38,674 nt of DNA, taken from positions 1-38,674 of the forward strand of contig JAMOMQ010000095.1 of the NCBI GenBank assembly GCA_027066995.1, written 5' to 3'. The notes below the pieces were generated by a model. It was not told the origin of the DNA and did not search any database. It saw only the letters and a list, made by a program, of their open reading frames with translations. Numbering within the stretch: position 1 is the stretch's first letter; each line of letters opens with the position of its first letter. The DNA is from Flavobacteriales bacterium. GTDB taxonomy: Bacteria > Bacteroidota > Bacteroidia > Flavobacteriales > Flavobacteriaceae. The position numbers and the translations under genes were made by a program. Below, one piece after another: positions 7,166 through 16,603 of the stretch.

Positions 7166-10100
7166 ATGATCAATCAACGACTTATAATTTATAATGCCAG
7201 TGCAGGTTCGGGTAAGACTTTTCAAATTGCCAAACGCTATCTTAACAAGCTGATACAGACGCAATCGACTCATACCATTTATAAGTTAATAGGTATTACC
7301 TTTACCAACAAGGCTGCCGAGGAAATGAAGAAACGTATAATCGAAAACCTTATTAATGCCGCTAAGGGAAATATTACCGATGTTATGGCAGTGGTAAGTC
7401 TTGAGTCGGAAAATATTATTAAAAATCAAACCGGCATTGATAACGATGCGGATTACAAACAAGAAATCATCAAACGCAGCCGGCAACGACTCACCGAAAT
7501 TTTACATTATTATGACGATTTTCAACTGACGACCATTGACAAGTTGATGTATAAAATCATTAAAACTTTTGCCCGTGAAATGCATTTGTCATCCGATGTC
7601 GATGTAATATTGGACTATAAAGAAGTAATCAGCAACTTAATTGACCAGCTTATTAACCGTGCCGAACCGGATAGCGATTTATCCAATTTTTTAATCTCCT
7701 TTGCCATCAACAAAATTGATGATGACAAGTTTTGGGATATCAAAGATGACTTGCTAAAAATTACCGGCATTATATTTGACGACAACCATTTTAACGAGCT
7801 TAAAAGTTTAGAAACTAAAAACTTGAAAGATTTTGTTCGTCTTAATCAATATTTAAACAGCGAAATAAAACAAATTGAAAACCAAATGACGGCTTATGGC
7901 AAAGCCTTAAAAAAAGCCTTTCATATCTATGAAGATTTGGTCAACGTCCTGGTCTTAAGCAGACAACTTATATACGAGAAATCCAAAATTACTATCACAC
8001 CTACTTTAAAAAAACAATACGAAGGTAAAGCCATTTATTATATCAAAAAAAGAGTGGAAAGTCTTGATGACCTGCAACAAGCCGAGATTAAAGGCACTGT
8101 CAATGATGCCATACATGAGATATTAAGTGAATTACTCCCTTTTTTAGATGAAAATCTGGAAAAATACCGGTTTTTTAAAGCCTTGAAAAAAGAAGTAAAT
8201 GCTTTAAGTATTGAAAATGAACTACAAAAAGACATCACGGTTTTTAAAGAAGAACAAGGAGCTATTTTTATCAGTGATTTTAACAAACTGATACTGGAAC
8301 AAATCTTAAAAGATCTGGCCGGTGACACTCCTTATATTTATATGCGTTTGGGCGAAAAGTATGCACATTATTTCATTGACGAATTTCAAGACACCTCCGC
8401 CTTGCAATGGCAAAATTTAATTCCATTGATCAGAGAGGCCTTGTCAAAAGAGTTTGCTCATAATACTATGGGTGATGTTATGGTAGTGGGTGATGCCAAA
8501 CAATCCATTTACCGTTTTAGAGGCGGCAAACCCGAACAATTTATTGCTCTGAGCGACCCGGAACAACAAACCGGGACCGGCAATCCGTTTGCGCCTTTGG
8601 TTCAAAAAAAGGTGGAACAATTGGCTTTTAACTGGCGAAGTCAAGCCAAAATTGTAGCCTTTAACAACCTGTTTTTTAAAGACTTTACCCAATATTTAGC
8701 CCCACCATACAAAAAGGTTTATGAGCAAGCCTCTCAAAAAATTCCAACGCATAAATCACCTGAAAAAGGCTATGTCAATATTCGGTTTTTAAATCGTGGC
8801 AATCGTAAACAAGGGATTGAAAAAGAAAGTTTTGCAGAGGCCGTATTACAGACGGTAAAAAAAGTGGAAAAAACAGGATTTTCAAAAGAAGACATTTGTA
8901 TTTTGGTCAATACGCATACAGAAGGTATACAAATTGCCGAAACACTCAATCAAGCGGGCATTGAAGTTATTTCTTCTGAAACTTTATTGGTAAGTAATGC
9001 CGCTAAAGTCCGTTTTTTATTAAGCTGGTTATATTATTTAAAATCAGGTGCCTCACAAGATTTGTATGAAGCGGTTCGTTACTTGACGGAACAGTTTCAA
9101 TGGGATAAAACACAGACTTATGAAACCTTATTTGCAGCCTCTATCCAAAACATAAAAGCACAGGTAGAAGCATTTAACCAATTGGGATTTAATATTGATT
9201 CTCAACAATTAACAAGGCTAAATATATATGATTTGTTAGTTTACTTGATAGATAGTTTTAAACTGAATGATACGGCAACCGAACAAGCTTATCTGCAAAC
9301 TTTTATGGAAAAGGTCTATCAAATGAATCTAAAAAGCACATTGAGTTTGTCCGGTTTTTTATCAGAATGGGAACAAATTGCCAAAGATTTAAGTATTGAT
9401 GTCCCTGAAAAAAAGGGAGCTGTCAATATCATGACCGTCCATAAATCCAAAGGTTTGGAATTTCCGGTCATTATATACTACACCAATGCCGACTTATACG
9501 GCTCAAAAGACAAAAACACCAAAATATGGGTGCCTCTGGATGCAAAACACTTTGAAGGTTTTGAAACCTTACCTGTTACCTTGGGCAGTTTACATGATAG
9601 TAATAATCCGGTTTATCAAGCGATATATGAAAAAAATGTATTAGAAAAAAAATTTGACAATCTTAATCGCTTGTATGTTGCCATGACCAGAGCCGAATCA
9701 CAATTGTATGTCATTACATATACACCGTCTAAATCAGCAAAAAACACGGGATTTAATCAAATTTTTTGGAATTTTTTAAAACGAAATTTTGAATATTTTG
9801 ACGGACAACAATTTGAATATGGTCAAACCACCATACCTGATAAAACAGCAGTAGAAACATCTTCCGAATTAAATACTCAAAAATTATATTACAAATATTG
9901 GCAACAACGCCGACAAGGTGATTTTATTAAAATCAATACTTTAAATTACGAACGCTGGGCCGAACATAAGAAAACTGCCATAACGCAAGGCCTTCTTTTA
10001 CACGATATTTTATCTCAAATAAGCACACAATCCGATTGGCAAAAGCATAAAAACAAGTATTTAAATGCACTTCCTAATACTGATAAAGTCATCATTGAGA

Positions 10101-10408
10101 AACAAATTGAACAAATTATACAACATCCACAACTCAAAGCTTATTTTACCGGCGACTTTAAAGTTTTAAACGAAAGAAGCATTCTTTTGCCCGATCACTC
10201 CGGATATTTTTCTCAAAAACGCCCCGACCGCTTGCTGTTAAAAGATAATGACATGGTTATAATAGATTACAAAACCGGCACACCTCTACCAAAACATAGC
10301 AAGCAAATTAATGAATATGCAAGCATTTTAGAACAATTAGGATTTACAATTAGTAAAAAACTGTTGGTTTATATAGGTGAGAAAATTGACATCAAAGAAA
10401 TTACATAA
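7166..10408 (+). CDS. AddA-like UvrD helicase/RecB-type nuclease
   Basis: 1080 residues. The superfamily 1 helicase motifs are in order: Walker A ASAGSGKT (11-18), DEFQDTS near 404, VVGDAKQSIYRFRGG near 440-455, TVHKSKGLEFP near 757 and LYVAMTRAES near 837. A C-terminal RecB-type PD-(D/E)XK nuclease follows, with RPDRLLL...IIDYKTG near 1021-1037. This architecture is that of AddA (exonuclease V beta-type), which unwinds and trims double-strand breaks for recombination. Its partner AddB is usually encoded beside it in Bacteroidota, but the flanking gene here is sod on the other strand and downstream is an intergenic region with a mobile element. Starts with ATG, about 55 bases after the predicted promoter. 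Confidence 0.9.
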   Translation: MINQRLIIYNASAGSGKTFQIAKRYLNKLIQTQSTHTIYKLIGITFTNKAAEEMKKRIIENLINAAKGNITDVMAVVSLESENIIKNQTGIDNDADYKQEIIKRSRQRLTEILHYYDDFQLTTIDKLMYKIIKTFAREMHLSSDVDVILDYKEVISNLIDQLINRAEPDSDLSNFLISFAINKIDDDKFWDIKDDLLKITGIIFDDNHFNELKSLETKNLKDFVRLNQYLNSEIKQIENQMTAYGKALKKAFHIYEDLVNVLVLSRQLIYEKSKITITPTLKKQYEGKAIYYIKKRVESLDDLQQAEIKGTVNDAIHEILSELLPFLDENLEKYRFFKALKKEVNALSIENELQKDITVFKEEQGAIFISDFNKLILEQILKDLAGDTPYIYMRLGEKYAHYFIDEFQDTSALQWQNLIPLIREALSKEFAHNTMGDVMVVGDAKQSIYRFRGGKPEQFIALSDPEQQTGTGNPFAPLVQKKVEQLAFNWRSQAKIVAFNNLFFKDFTQYLAPPYKKVYEQASQKIPTHKSPEKGYVNIRFLNRGNRKQGIEKESFAEAVLQTVKKVEKTGFSKEDICILVNTHTEGIQIAETLNQAGIEVISSETLLVSNAAKVRFLLSWLYYLKSGASQDLYEAVRYLTEQFQWDKTQTYETLFAASIQNIKAQVEAFNQLGFNIDSQQLTRLNIYDLLVYLIDSFKLNDTATEQAYLQTFMEKVYQMNLKSTLSLSGFLSEWEQIAKDLSIDVPEKKGAVNIMTVHKSKGLEFPVIIYYTNADLYGSKDKNTKIWVPLDAKHFEGFETLPVTLGSLHDSNNPVYQAIYEKNVLEKKFDNLNRLYVAMTRAESQLYVITYTPSKSAKNTGFNQIFWNFLKRNFEYFDGQQFEYGQTTIPDKTAVETSSELNTQKLYYKYWQQRRQGDFIKINTLNYERWAEHKKTAITQGLLLHDILSQISTQSDWQKHKNKYLNALPNTDKVIIEKQIEQIIQHPQLKAYFTGDFKVLNERSILLPDHSGYFSQKRPDRLLLKDNDMVIIDYKTGTPLPKHSKQINEYASILEQLGFTISKKLLVYIGEKIDIKEIT

Positions 10409-10496
10409 AACAAAAAACGACCGGACTAATCCGGACGCTTTAAGCTAATTGTAGGTTAACAATTACACATACCACAAACAAACAATAATCTTATTT

Positions 10497-10740
10497 AGGG
10501 CTTGCATAAAAGCTCGGAAGTGCAATAGATTTGTAATTTGTGAATTGTAGATGTATATAGATACTTCAAAATGAACAAGTTGCAAAGATGTTGTGCTTCC
10601 GGGCAGCAGAAATATAAAATTTACGTGTTTTCAAGTGTAAGTAATTTTATAGTTTTATGTGAAAAAACCATGCATTTCTCATCGAACATCTGATTGTATT
10701 ATATTGATATTCAATGTTTAAACGTTTTTCAGAAGACCCT
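10497..10740 (+). mobile_element. 244-bp MITE-like element, copy 1
   Basis: A non-coding 244-bp segment beginning AGGGCTTGC and ending in GACCCT. Its reverse complement recurs at 20309-20552 with the same length and roughly 90% identity by eye. The ends are imperfect inverted repeats, better preserved in copy 2. The element contains a subterminal inverted pair at 10512-10520 and 10596-10604. ATTT flanks both sides and could be a 4-bp target duplication, but the surroundings are AT-rich. It also holds a promoter match: TTG at 10502-10504, 21 bases, then TAGATTTG at 10526-10533, reading rightward. No transposase is encoded, so it would need to be moved by an enzyme from elsewhere. Confidence 0.75.
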
Positions 10741-10762
10741 ATTTATCTTTTAAAACCAATCT

Positions 10763-10906
10763 TTAATTTAAATAATGTAAGCGAGACAATTGCTTTTCTA
10801 TATTAGACAACACAACCAATGTGTCAAAATATTCATCTAAAAATCCTTTTGAAAGTAGTTCCACCGATTTCTTTTTTAAATTTTGATAAGTGGTCAATAG
10901 TTTCAT
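10763..10906 (-). CDS. possible 47-residue small protein
   Basis: An ATG-initiated frame encodes 47 residues, starting MKLLTTYQNLKKKSVELLSKG and ending QLSRLHYLN, with a hydrophobic/charged pattern suggesting two short amphipathic helices. It does not resemble random translation of AT-rich DNA and looks like the short unannotated proteins often found in Flavobacteriia, but I cannot name a family. Its stop is 22 bases from the end of MITE copy 1, so the element may have landed just downstream of it. There is no strong promoter; a near-match TGATTTTG lies about 50 bases upstream. Comparative conservation would decide it. Confidence 0.35.
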   Translation of the reverse strand: MKLLTTYQNLKKKSVELLSKGFLDEYFDTLVVLSNIEKQLSRLHYLN

Positions 10907-11070
10907 AGCCTTAATTTTATCAGTTATATTTGATAAAATGCAATGACCGTGCCAAAATCATAAATAATTAAAAACCAAACATTTAACCATTAAATATTAA
11001 CAAAAGATTTCTTTTAAAATACTATAAAATTCTTTTTTCAACCGGCAAGTCTTCCAAGTTTTATAAGCTT

Positions 11071-13461
11071 TTATTTTGGTGAAAAAATACTGTGATAAAT
11101 CGCATGGCTTTCTACCTTATCCGGACTAAACAGGTCTTTGTATAGTGCTCCATTGACAAAAGTTTTCGCTTGACTGCCATAAAACTTACTGGCCGGATTA
11201 CCACTAATGCCCGTAGGTAAAATGCTATAAGACCGGTCCCAATCAGCTGTATTAAAAATATGTTTTTCGGAAGCGCCCATATTAGCATCAAAAGGACTAT
11301 CATAAGAATAAGTAAACGGATTGACAGTGTTGGGATTGCCCGGTGCTGCATATTCACGATTTAAACCAAAAAGCATATCAAGTATTTTTACTTTTCCAAG
11401 CGGATGTTCCAATTTTAACCGGTGAATATCACCCCAATGAATTTGATCTACCTGTCCATATTTTTTGTGTAATGATTGAATACTATGTTTAAATGCCCTA
11501 ACAACTATTTGATGAAAATCTTCTTTGGATTTGGTGGTTACATCATCAGACCATGCCGAATTGTTTTTGTCAAAAACATTGTATATCAAATATTTAGACG
11601 CCAACAATGATTTGTTATACATTTTATAAGCCGCTTCGTCCATTTGGTCACCCACCAATTCTTTTACCAAGGTTATCATGGTTTGATCAAAAATAGCCGG
11701 AGCAGTTGCCTGTTTATCATATACATTATCCCAGTTTTTTAAAATATCCAAAGCTTTTGATTCTTCCGGAGTTAAATTTTCAGCTTTAGTCAAATGTTGC
11801 AATAATACCGGCTTAATTTCATCAGCTTGCACCGAATGATGATCATTGAGCATTTGTTTAAAATCTTCCGGTGACAACTTGTCTTTGGCCGTCAACATTT
11901 GCCGGATTCTTTTGATACGGTAAGGGACATCATACCATTCACTGATATAGTAAGGATATTCGGCATCACTGATAGTTTTATTATTGGCAGATGACACAAA
12001 ACCCCGTTGTGGGTTATATTCGTAAGGCAAGCTGTCAAAGGGCACATAGGTTTTCCAATCGTATTGATCGGTATCTCCGGGCAAAAATAAATATCCGGGA
12101 GCATTACGCACCGGCACACGACCGGTCATATGAATACCTATATTACCGTTAATATCGGCATAAGCAATATTTTGACTAACCGATTGAAAACCACGAATAG
12201 CCATAGTAAATTCTTGCCAATTTCGAGCGGTGGACAATCTGTAAAGCGCTTCTATTTCTCTACTATCCTCGTTACCGACCCAATGCATAGATACCGGCAT
12301 GGTTTTAACATCGTCAAAACTGGTAAAAATAGGGCCGCGATGTGTAAAATATAAAGTTTTTTCGACGGGTTTATCTGTTCCTTTGACATATATTTTTTCT
12401 TTTTTGACGGTCATATTACGCCATTGGCCGTTAAATTTATATTGACTTTTATTTTCGGGATTAATGGTTTCCATATAAAAATCGGCGCCATCAAGCATCA
12501 CATTGGTCATTCCCCATGCAATATACTCGTTATGACCGGCAACCACAAAAGGCTCTCCGGGTAATACAACTCCGGTTACATTTAACTGCCCCGGAATAAT
12601 AAAATGCATCCGTGTCCAAATACCCGGCAAATCCAATCCCAAATGCATATCGTTAGAAAAAAGCGGCTTGCCGGTAGTGCTTTTTTGACCGCTGACCACC
12701 CAATTGTTACTTCCGTTAAAAATATCGGGGGCCAATTGGTTAATATTATTTAATGCCACTTCTAAAACCGTATCTCTAACAATTTTAGCATCATATTTAT
12801 ATGTAGGGTAAACATAAGTATTCATGCTTTGATAATCGGGCAGCAATTCGGAAAACTGTTCCGAGGTAACCTTATCTTTTAAATGGTGTAATAAGGCTTC
12901 CATTTTATAACCCAACTCTAAATTCCAAGCCATAAAACCGACTAAATTTAAGGACTGTTCCGGCTTCCATTTTTCCGGTTTATACCCCAATACTTTAAAT
13001 TCAAAAGGCAAATCGTCTCCCTGGTCAATTATATATTGATTGACACCGGCAGCAAAATATTTCAAAGGATTTTTAATACTGTCTTCTAATGTGGCATATA
13101 ATTTTTCGGAAGTTGCAGGCATTCTAAGTTTACGTAAGAGCACATCGGTATCTATAAATTTTTCACCGAAAATTTCGGATAATCTACCTTGTGTAACACG
13201 ACGTAACAAATCCATTTGCCACAACCGGTCTTGTGCAGACAAATAACCTACCACCGTATATAGATCATGTTCATTTTGTGCAATAATATGCGGCACACCT
13301 TGGGCATCTCTATAAACTTGCACGGGTTTTTGCAATCCGGATATTTGGATATTTTGATTATAATCCGGCAAACCCGATTTTTTAAGTTGCCTGACATAAA
13401 AGTATCCACCAATACTTATAAGAACTATGACAATTAATGAATATTTGATAATTTTTTTCAT
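11071..13461 (-). CDS. penicillin acylase family protein (Ntn hydrolase)
   Basis: 796 residues. An N-terminal hydrophobic segment (about residues 5-23) anchors or exports the protein. It is followed by the alpha-subunit region and then NGSNNWVVSG, where Ser251 would become the N-terminal nucleophile of the beta subunit after autocatalytic cleavage. The HLGLDLPGIW and VVAGHNEYIAWGMTN segments are typical of the family. These enzymes cleave amide bonds in penicillins, acyl-homoserine lactones or other N-acyl compounds; the natural substrate here cannot be told. It starts 11 bases after the thioesterase gene and probably shares its transcript. Length matches the family. Confidence 0.9.
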   Translation of the reverse strand: MKKIIKYSLIVIVLISIGGYFYVRQLKKSGLPDYNQNIQISGLQKPVQVYRDAQGVPHIIAQNEHDLYTVVGYLSAQDRLWQMDLLRRVTQGRLSEIFGEKFIDTDVLLRKLRMPATSEKLYATLEDSIKNPLKYFAAGVNQYIIDQGDDLPFEFKVLGYKPEKWKPEQSLNLVGFMAWNLELGYKMEALLHHLKDKVTSEQFSELLPDYQSMNTYVYPTYKYDAKIVRDTVLEVALNNINQLAPDIFNGSNNWVVSGQKSTTGKPLFSNDMHLGLDLPGIWTRMHFIIPGQLNVTGVVLPGEPFVVAGHNEYIAWGMTNVMLDGADFYMETINPENKSQYKFNGQWRNMTVKKEKIYVKGTDKPVEKTLYFTHRGPIFTSFDDVKTMPVSMHWVGNEDSREIEALYRLSTARNWQEFTMAIRGFQSVSQNIAYADINGNIGIHMTGRVPVRNAPGYLFLPGDTDQYDWKTYVPFDSLPYEYNPQRGFVSSANNKTISDAEYPYYISEWYDVPYRIKRIRQMLTAKDKLSPEDFKQMLNDHHSVQADEIKPVLLQHLTKAENLTPEESKALDILKNWDNVYDKQATAPAIFDQTMITLVKELVGDQMDEAAYKMYNKSLLASKYLIYNVFDKNNSAWSDDVTTKSKEDFHQIVVRAFKHSIQSLHKKYGQVDQIHWGDIHRLKLEHPLGKVKILDMLFGLNREYAAPGNPNTVNPFTYSYDSPFDANMGASEKHIFNTADWDRSYSILPTGISGNPASKFYGSQAKTFVNGALYKDLFSPDKVESHAIYHSIFSPK

Positions 13462-13472
13462 AGGAATAATTT

Positions 13473-13871
13473 TTAAGGTAAGATTGGAGTAGGTTTTTTA
13501 GATTTATCCAATGCCACAAAGGTAAAGATACCTTCAATAGCTTTTTCGCGTGAATAATTATACATTTCTTCTTTATAAATTTCTACTAACACATCCAAAC
13601 TGGTTTTGCCTACGCGCACAATACTTCCAATCACTTCAATAATGGTATCGGCAGGTATGGGTTTTTTAAAGTCAATACGACTGGTTGATACGGTTACCAT
13701 TCTTTTGCGGCTAAAACGGGTAGCGGCAATAAAGGCAACCTCATCCATTATTTGTAAGGCATTACCACCAAACAAAGTATCATAGTGATTGGTTGTATTG
13801 GGAAAAACCACTTTAAACACGTGAGTTTCTGCAGTTTTTAAACGTTGTTCCAAATCTGTCTTGTGTATCAT
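13473..13871 (-). CDS. acyl-CoA thioesterase, hotdog fold (YciA-like)
   Basis: 132 residues from ATG at 13871 (MIHKTDLEQ). A longer start at 13892 is unlikely because it would lie inside the -7 box at 13897-13890. The protein shows the hotdog signature NHYDTLFGGNALQIMDEVAF, with the catalytic Asp in MDE, followed by VSTSRIDFKKPI, as in cytoplasmic YciA/BACH-type thioesterases that hydrolyse acyl-CoA. It is the first gene of a likely two-gene transcript with the penicillin acylase. A functional link between the two is not evident. Confidence 0.85.
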   Translation of the reverse strand: MIHKTDLEQRLKTAETHVFKVVFPNTTNHYDTLFGGNALQIMDEVAFIAATRFSRKRMVTVSTSRIDFKKPIPADTIIEVIGSIVRVGKTSLDVLVEIYKEEMYNYSREKAIEGIFTFVALDKSKKPTPILP

Positions 13872-13889
13872 TTTTATTTTATTAAAAAA

Positions 13890-13897
13890 CAAATATA
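13890..13897 (-). promoter_or_regulatory. -7 box of the thioesterase/penicillin acylase transcript
   Basis: TATATTTG on the minus strand (13897-13890) matches TAnnTTTG exactly and would start transcription near 13884, about 13 bases before the chosen ATG. No well-spaced TTTG at -33 is visible. Confidence 0.5.
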
Positions 13898-13993
13898 GCT
13901 AAAAACACAAAACTGCCTGTTAATGAGTATTTTTTTAACAGTTTCATTTAATCCCAAAATGCTATATAAAAATTGAGTATAAAATTGAATAAT

Positions 13994-14632
13994 TCAGATG
14001 GCAAAATAGTCGTTTTTTACCGCCCAAACAATTAATTCAGCCAAGTTACGCACTTGTGCTTTTTTATAAATGTTTGACCGGTGTGTTTCTACTGTTTTAA
14101 CACTAATAAATAAGCTTTCCGCTATTTCACCGGTGGTTTTTCCCTGACAAATAAGCTGAATGATTTCAATTTCGCGTAAGGTGAGTTGCTCTTTATTAAA
14201 ACCTTTATTTTTTACGGATTGTAAAGCTAATTTTTGCAATATTTCTTGACTAAAATAATTGCCGCCTTTAAAAACCGTTTGGATAGCTGTAGAAAGCTCG
14301 GTTTTTGAGGCGTTTTTAATAACAAATCCCTTAACACCGGCTTCAATCATCTGTGTATAATGTCCTAAATCGGAAAACATGGTTAGGGCTATAACTTTTA
14401 GATCAGGCACCAATGTCAAGGCTTTTTTGGTTGTTTCTACACCATTGATTATAGGCATATTTACATCCATCAGCACTAAATCGGGTTTATCTGTTTCAAG
14501 AAAGGTAATAAAATCTAAACCGTTTGAAGTGTCAAACACTACCTCAAATTCACTTATTTGATTGAGTACCAATATAATTCCTTCCCGAAAAATACTATGA
14601 TCATCTACTATGGCTATTTTTATTTTACACAT
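13994..14632 (-). CDS. NarL/FixJ-type response regulator
   Basis: 212 residues. An N-terminal receiver domain has the acidic pair Asp10-Asp11, the phosphorylation site Asp56 in LVLMDVNMP, a Thr in ALTMF and Lys in VIKNA. A C-terminal LuxR-type helix-turn-helix follows (LTLREIEIIQLICQGKTTGE...SVKTVETHRSNIYKK, about 147-195). It binds DNA when phosphorylated. It is encoded 9 bases after the partner kinase. The target genes are unknown, though the secreted-protein operon just upstream of the kinase is a plausible candidate by proximity. Confidence 0.93.
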   Translation of the reverse strand: MCKIKIAIVDDHSIFREGIILVLNQISEFEVVFDTSNGLDFITFLETDKPDLVLMDVNMPIINGVETTKKALTLVPDLKVIALTMFSDLGHYTQMIEAGVKGFVIKNASKTELSTAIQTVFKGGNYFSQEILQKLALQSVKNKGFNKEQLTLREIEIIQLICQGKTTGEIAESLFISVKTVETHRSNIYKKAQVRNLAELIVWAVKNDYFAI

Positions 14633-14641
14633 ACCTGATTA

Positions 14642-15910
14642 TTATGAGTAAGGAAGTATCATGGTCGCATGAAAACCTCCATTCTCGGTTGTATTATAAC
14701 TAAAACTTCCTTCAAGCGAAGCCAACCGGCTTGTTATGTTTTGTAATCCAAGACCGTTTTTTATGCCTGTTATTTTTAATTTGTCAAAGCCAATTCCATT
14801 ATCTGTATAATCAATATGTATTTGTTTATTCTGTATAGAGATATTGATATGAATGATATTGGCTTGAGCATATTTGATGGTATTGTTTATCAGTTCGGTT
14901 ACCGCCCTGTATAAGCTGAGTTCCTTTTTTATATCAAAACGAAATATGTTTTCATAAGAAAAATTAATTTTTAAATTTTTGTGAATGTTTAATTGATCTA
15001 TAAAATTTTCCAAGGCTACAATCAATCCGTTATTTTCTACTATAAGCGGGCTGATATTATGCGATATTTTGGACACATCACTAATGGCATTACCAATAAT
15101 TTTTTTTAACCTTCCTTCAATTTCTTTTTTCTTTTCCGGATTTTTTTCATCAATATAAGCTTGATAATACAAATTGATAGAGGACATAACCGGGCCTAAT
15201 CCGTCGTGTAAATCAGCTGCTATTCGTTTGCGTTCTTTTTCTTCTGCTAAAATAATATCACCTAAGGCTTTGCTTTGGATTTTTTTCTTTTCGGCAATTT
15301 CATTGAGCAAGGCTTTGTTCATTTCTTGCAAGTTTGTTGCCTGCTTTTCAAGTGTGCTGATATTTCTATTGATTTCACGCATAAAATCAATAAATACGTG
15401 ATGAATTAATACACCAATAATGATATAGCTGACAAAACGGGCAATCATACATTGTTTATAGCAAGACAAGATGCCGGTTTTGGGTATAAACTTATCATCT
15501 GTTAGGGTTAAAATGGCAACAATCAATAAAATACTGACAGAAATGCTAATCAAATAAACAAATTTTTTCTTATCAAACACATATAACAAAAAGGTGGTAC
15601 TAACCGTAAACCAAAAAACCGAAAGATCAACCAGTTTGAAAAAAAGCAGAATGATTGGAATCAACATAAAGGGAATACTCAATAACCATATTTTGAACTG
15701 TAAAGGAAGCTTTTTTTTTATAAAACTTACGATAAAAAATACAGCGGAAAGTAATGGAATGGCTATTTTAACCCAAATATTATTTGATGATGCCAATGAT
15801 AAATAGACAACATAGTTTGTTGGTAAAGTCAACAATGCAATAAACACAACATTGTGATCAATGATTGTTTCTATGATACGTCTATTCTTTAGCAAACTTA
15901 TATTTTTCAT
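14642..15910 (-). CDS. membrane sensor histidine kinase, HisKA_3 type
   Basis: 422 residues. The N-terminal half has about six transmembrane helices (roughly 20-180) with almost no extracellular domain, so the signal may be sensed in the membrane. A coiled-coil follows (about 180-225), then the dimerisation domain with ERKRIAADLHDGLGP (phospho-acceptor His235). The C-terminal ATPase domain shows ELINNTIKYA, DNGIGFD and GLGLQNI. It is the cognate kinase of the response regulator that follows. The terminator at 15972-16000 separates it from the secreted-protein operon upstream. No clear promoter was found in the 61 bases between that terminator and the start. Confidence 0.92.
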   Translation of the reverse strand: MKNISLLKNRRIIETIIDHNVVFIALLTLPTNYVVYLSLASSNNIWVKIAIPLLSAVFFIVSFIKKKLPLQFKIWLLSIPFMLIPIILLFFKLVDLSVFWFTVSTTFLLYVFDKKKFVYLISISVSILLIVAILTLTDDKFIPKTGILSCYKQCMIARFVSYIIIGVLIHHVFIDFMREINRNISTLEKQATNLQEMNKALLNEIAEKKKIQSKALGDIILAEEKERKRIAADLHDGLGPVMSSINLYYQAYIDEKNPEKKKEIEGRLKKIIGNAISDVSKISHNISPLIVENNGLIVALENFIDQLNIHKNLKINFSYENIFRFDIKKELSLYRAVTELINNTIKYAQANIIHINISIQNKQIHIDYTDNGIGFDKLKITGIKNGLGLQNITSRLASLEGSFSYNTTENGGFHATMILPYS

Positions 15911-15971
15911 TAAAAATAATAAATAGTTTTTAAAATTATCTGCTTACAATCATTTTTTGTTTTACATGAGA

Positions 15972-16000
15972 AACAAGCCCGGAAACATCTCCGGGCTTGT
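15972..16000 (-). terminator. terminator of the secreted-protein operon
   Basis: Arms AACAAGCCCGGA (15972-15983) and TCCGGGCTTGT (15990-16000) form an 11-bp GC-rich hairpin with a 6-base loop; the downstream T run on the minus strand is short (TTTCTC). It is placed 120 bases after the stop of the T9SS protein gene and before the kinase gene. Confidence 0.65.
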
Positions 16001-16122
16001 GTTTAAGAAAAACATATAATGTGAATTTAGGTATAACATCAAACCAGATGTTTTTATTACATTACAAACAGTTGACAATCAACTTAATGCAATATATTTT
16101 TCTTAGATCTATTTTTCTCCGG

Positions 16123-16599
16123 CTAATATTTCTCTATTTTAAATTGTTTCATTCTCTGGCTCTTTTGATCTACAATAAGTAGTAAATAAACTCCGGTGTT
16201 AAAAGAGGACATATTCCAGGTTTTGATTTTTTGTCCGGTTGTATGAGCCAATTGTTTTCCATAGATATCAAACAAATAGATTTGATATTTTTTTTGATCC
16301 GGTAATTGTATATGTATATTTGTTTTAACCGGATTTGGATAAACACTTACGTTAGTTAAAAGCTTGTAGTCTGAAATACCAAGCGGGGTGAGTATATCCG
16401 GACCAATAAAGCCTTCTGACAAATGTGTTGTGTTCCATTCGTTTTCTTGCATTGCCATTTCTCCAATGGTATAGGTAATTTGGGTTATCCCGTTAACTTG
16501 ACTACCACCGCCACTTGAAATACTACTTTTCTTGATATTTGTTTGTGCAAAATTGACATTTACAACAAACAATGCTATAAATATAAAAATGTATTTCAT
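16123..16599 (-). CDS. small secreted protein with T9SS type A sorting domain
   Basis: 158 residues from ATG at 16599, chosen because it gives a clean signal peptide (MKYIFIFIALFVVNVNFAQ) and lies 4 bases after the preceding stop; a longer start at 16638 would overlap that gene. After the signal comes a short region (SSISSGGGSQVNGITQITYTIGE, about 22-72) found before sorting domains in many Bacteroidota proteins. The rest (about 73-158, with VYPNPVKTNIHI and SFNTGVYLLLI) is a Por secretion C-terminal sorting domain. It should cross the outer membrane by the type IX system and be attached to the surface. The passenger is very short, so it may be a partner or anchor for the protein encoded just before it. 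Confidence 0.8.
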   Translation of the reverse strand: MKYIFIFIALFVVNVNFAQTNIKKSSISSGGGSQVNGITQITYTIGEMAMQENEWNTTHLSEGFIGPDILTPLGISDYKLLTNVSVYPNPVKTNIHIQLPDQKKYQIYLFDIYGKQLAHTTGQKIKTWNMSSFNTGVYLLLIVDQKSQRMKQFKIEKY

Positions 16600-16603
16600 T
16601 GTA

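Noticed and set aside
10421-10434. Hairpin CCGGA-CTAA-TCCGG after the helicase gene, as a terminator
   Set aside because: The stem is only 5 bp and there is no T run after it.
13872-13892. Upstream start for the thioesterase (seven extra residues)
   Set aside because: It falls inside the -7 box TATATTTG, so it would not be on the transcript.
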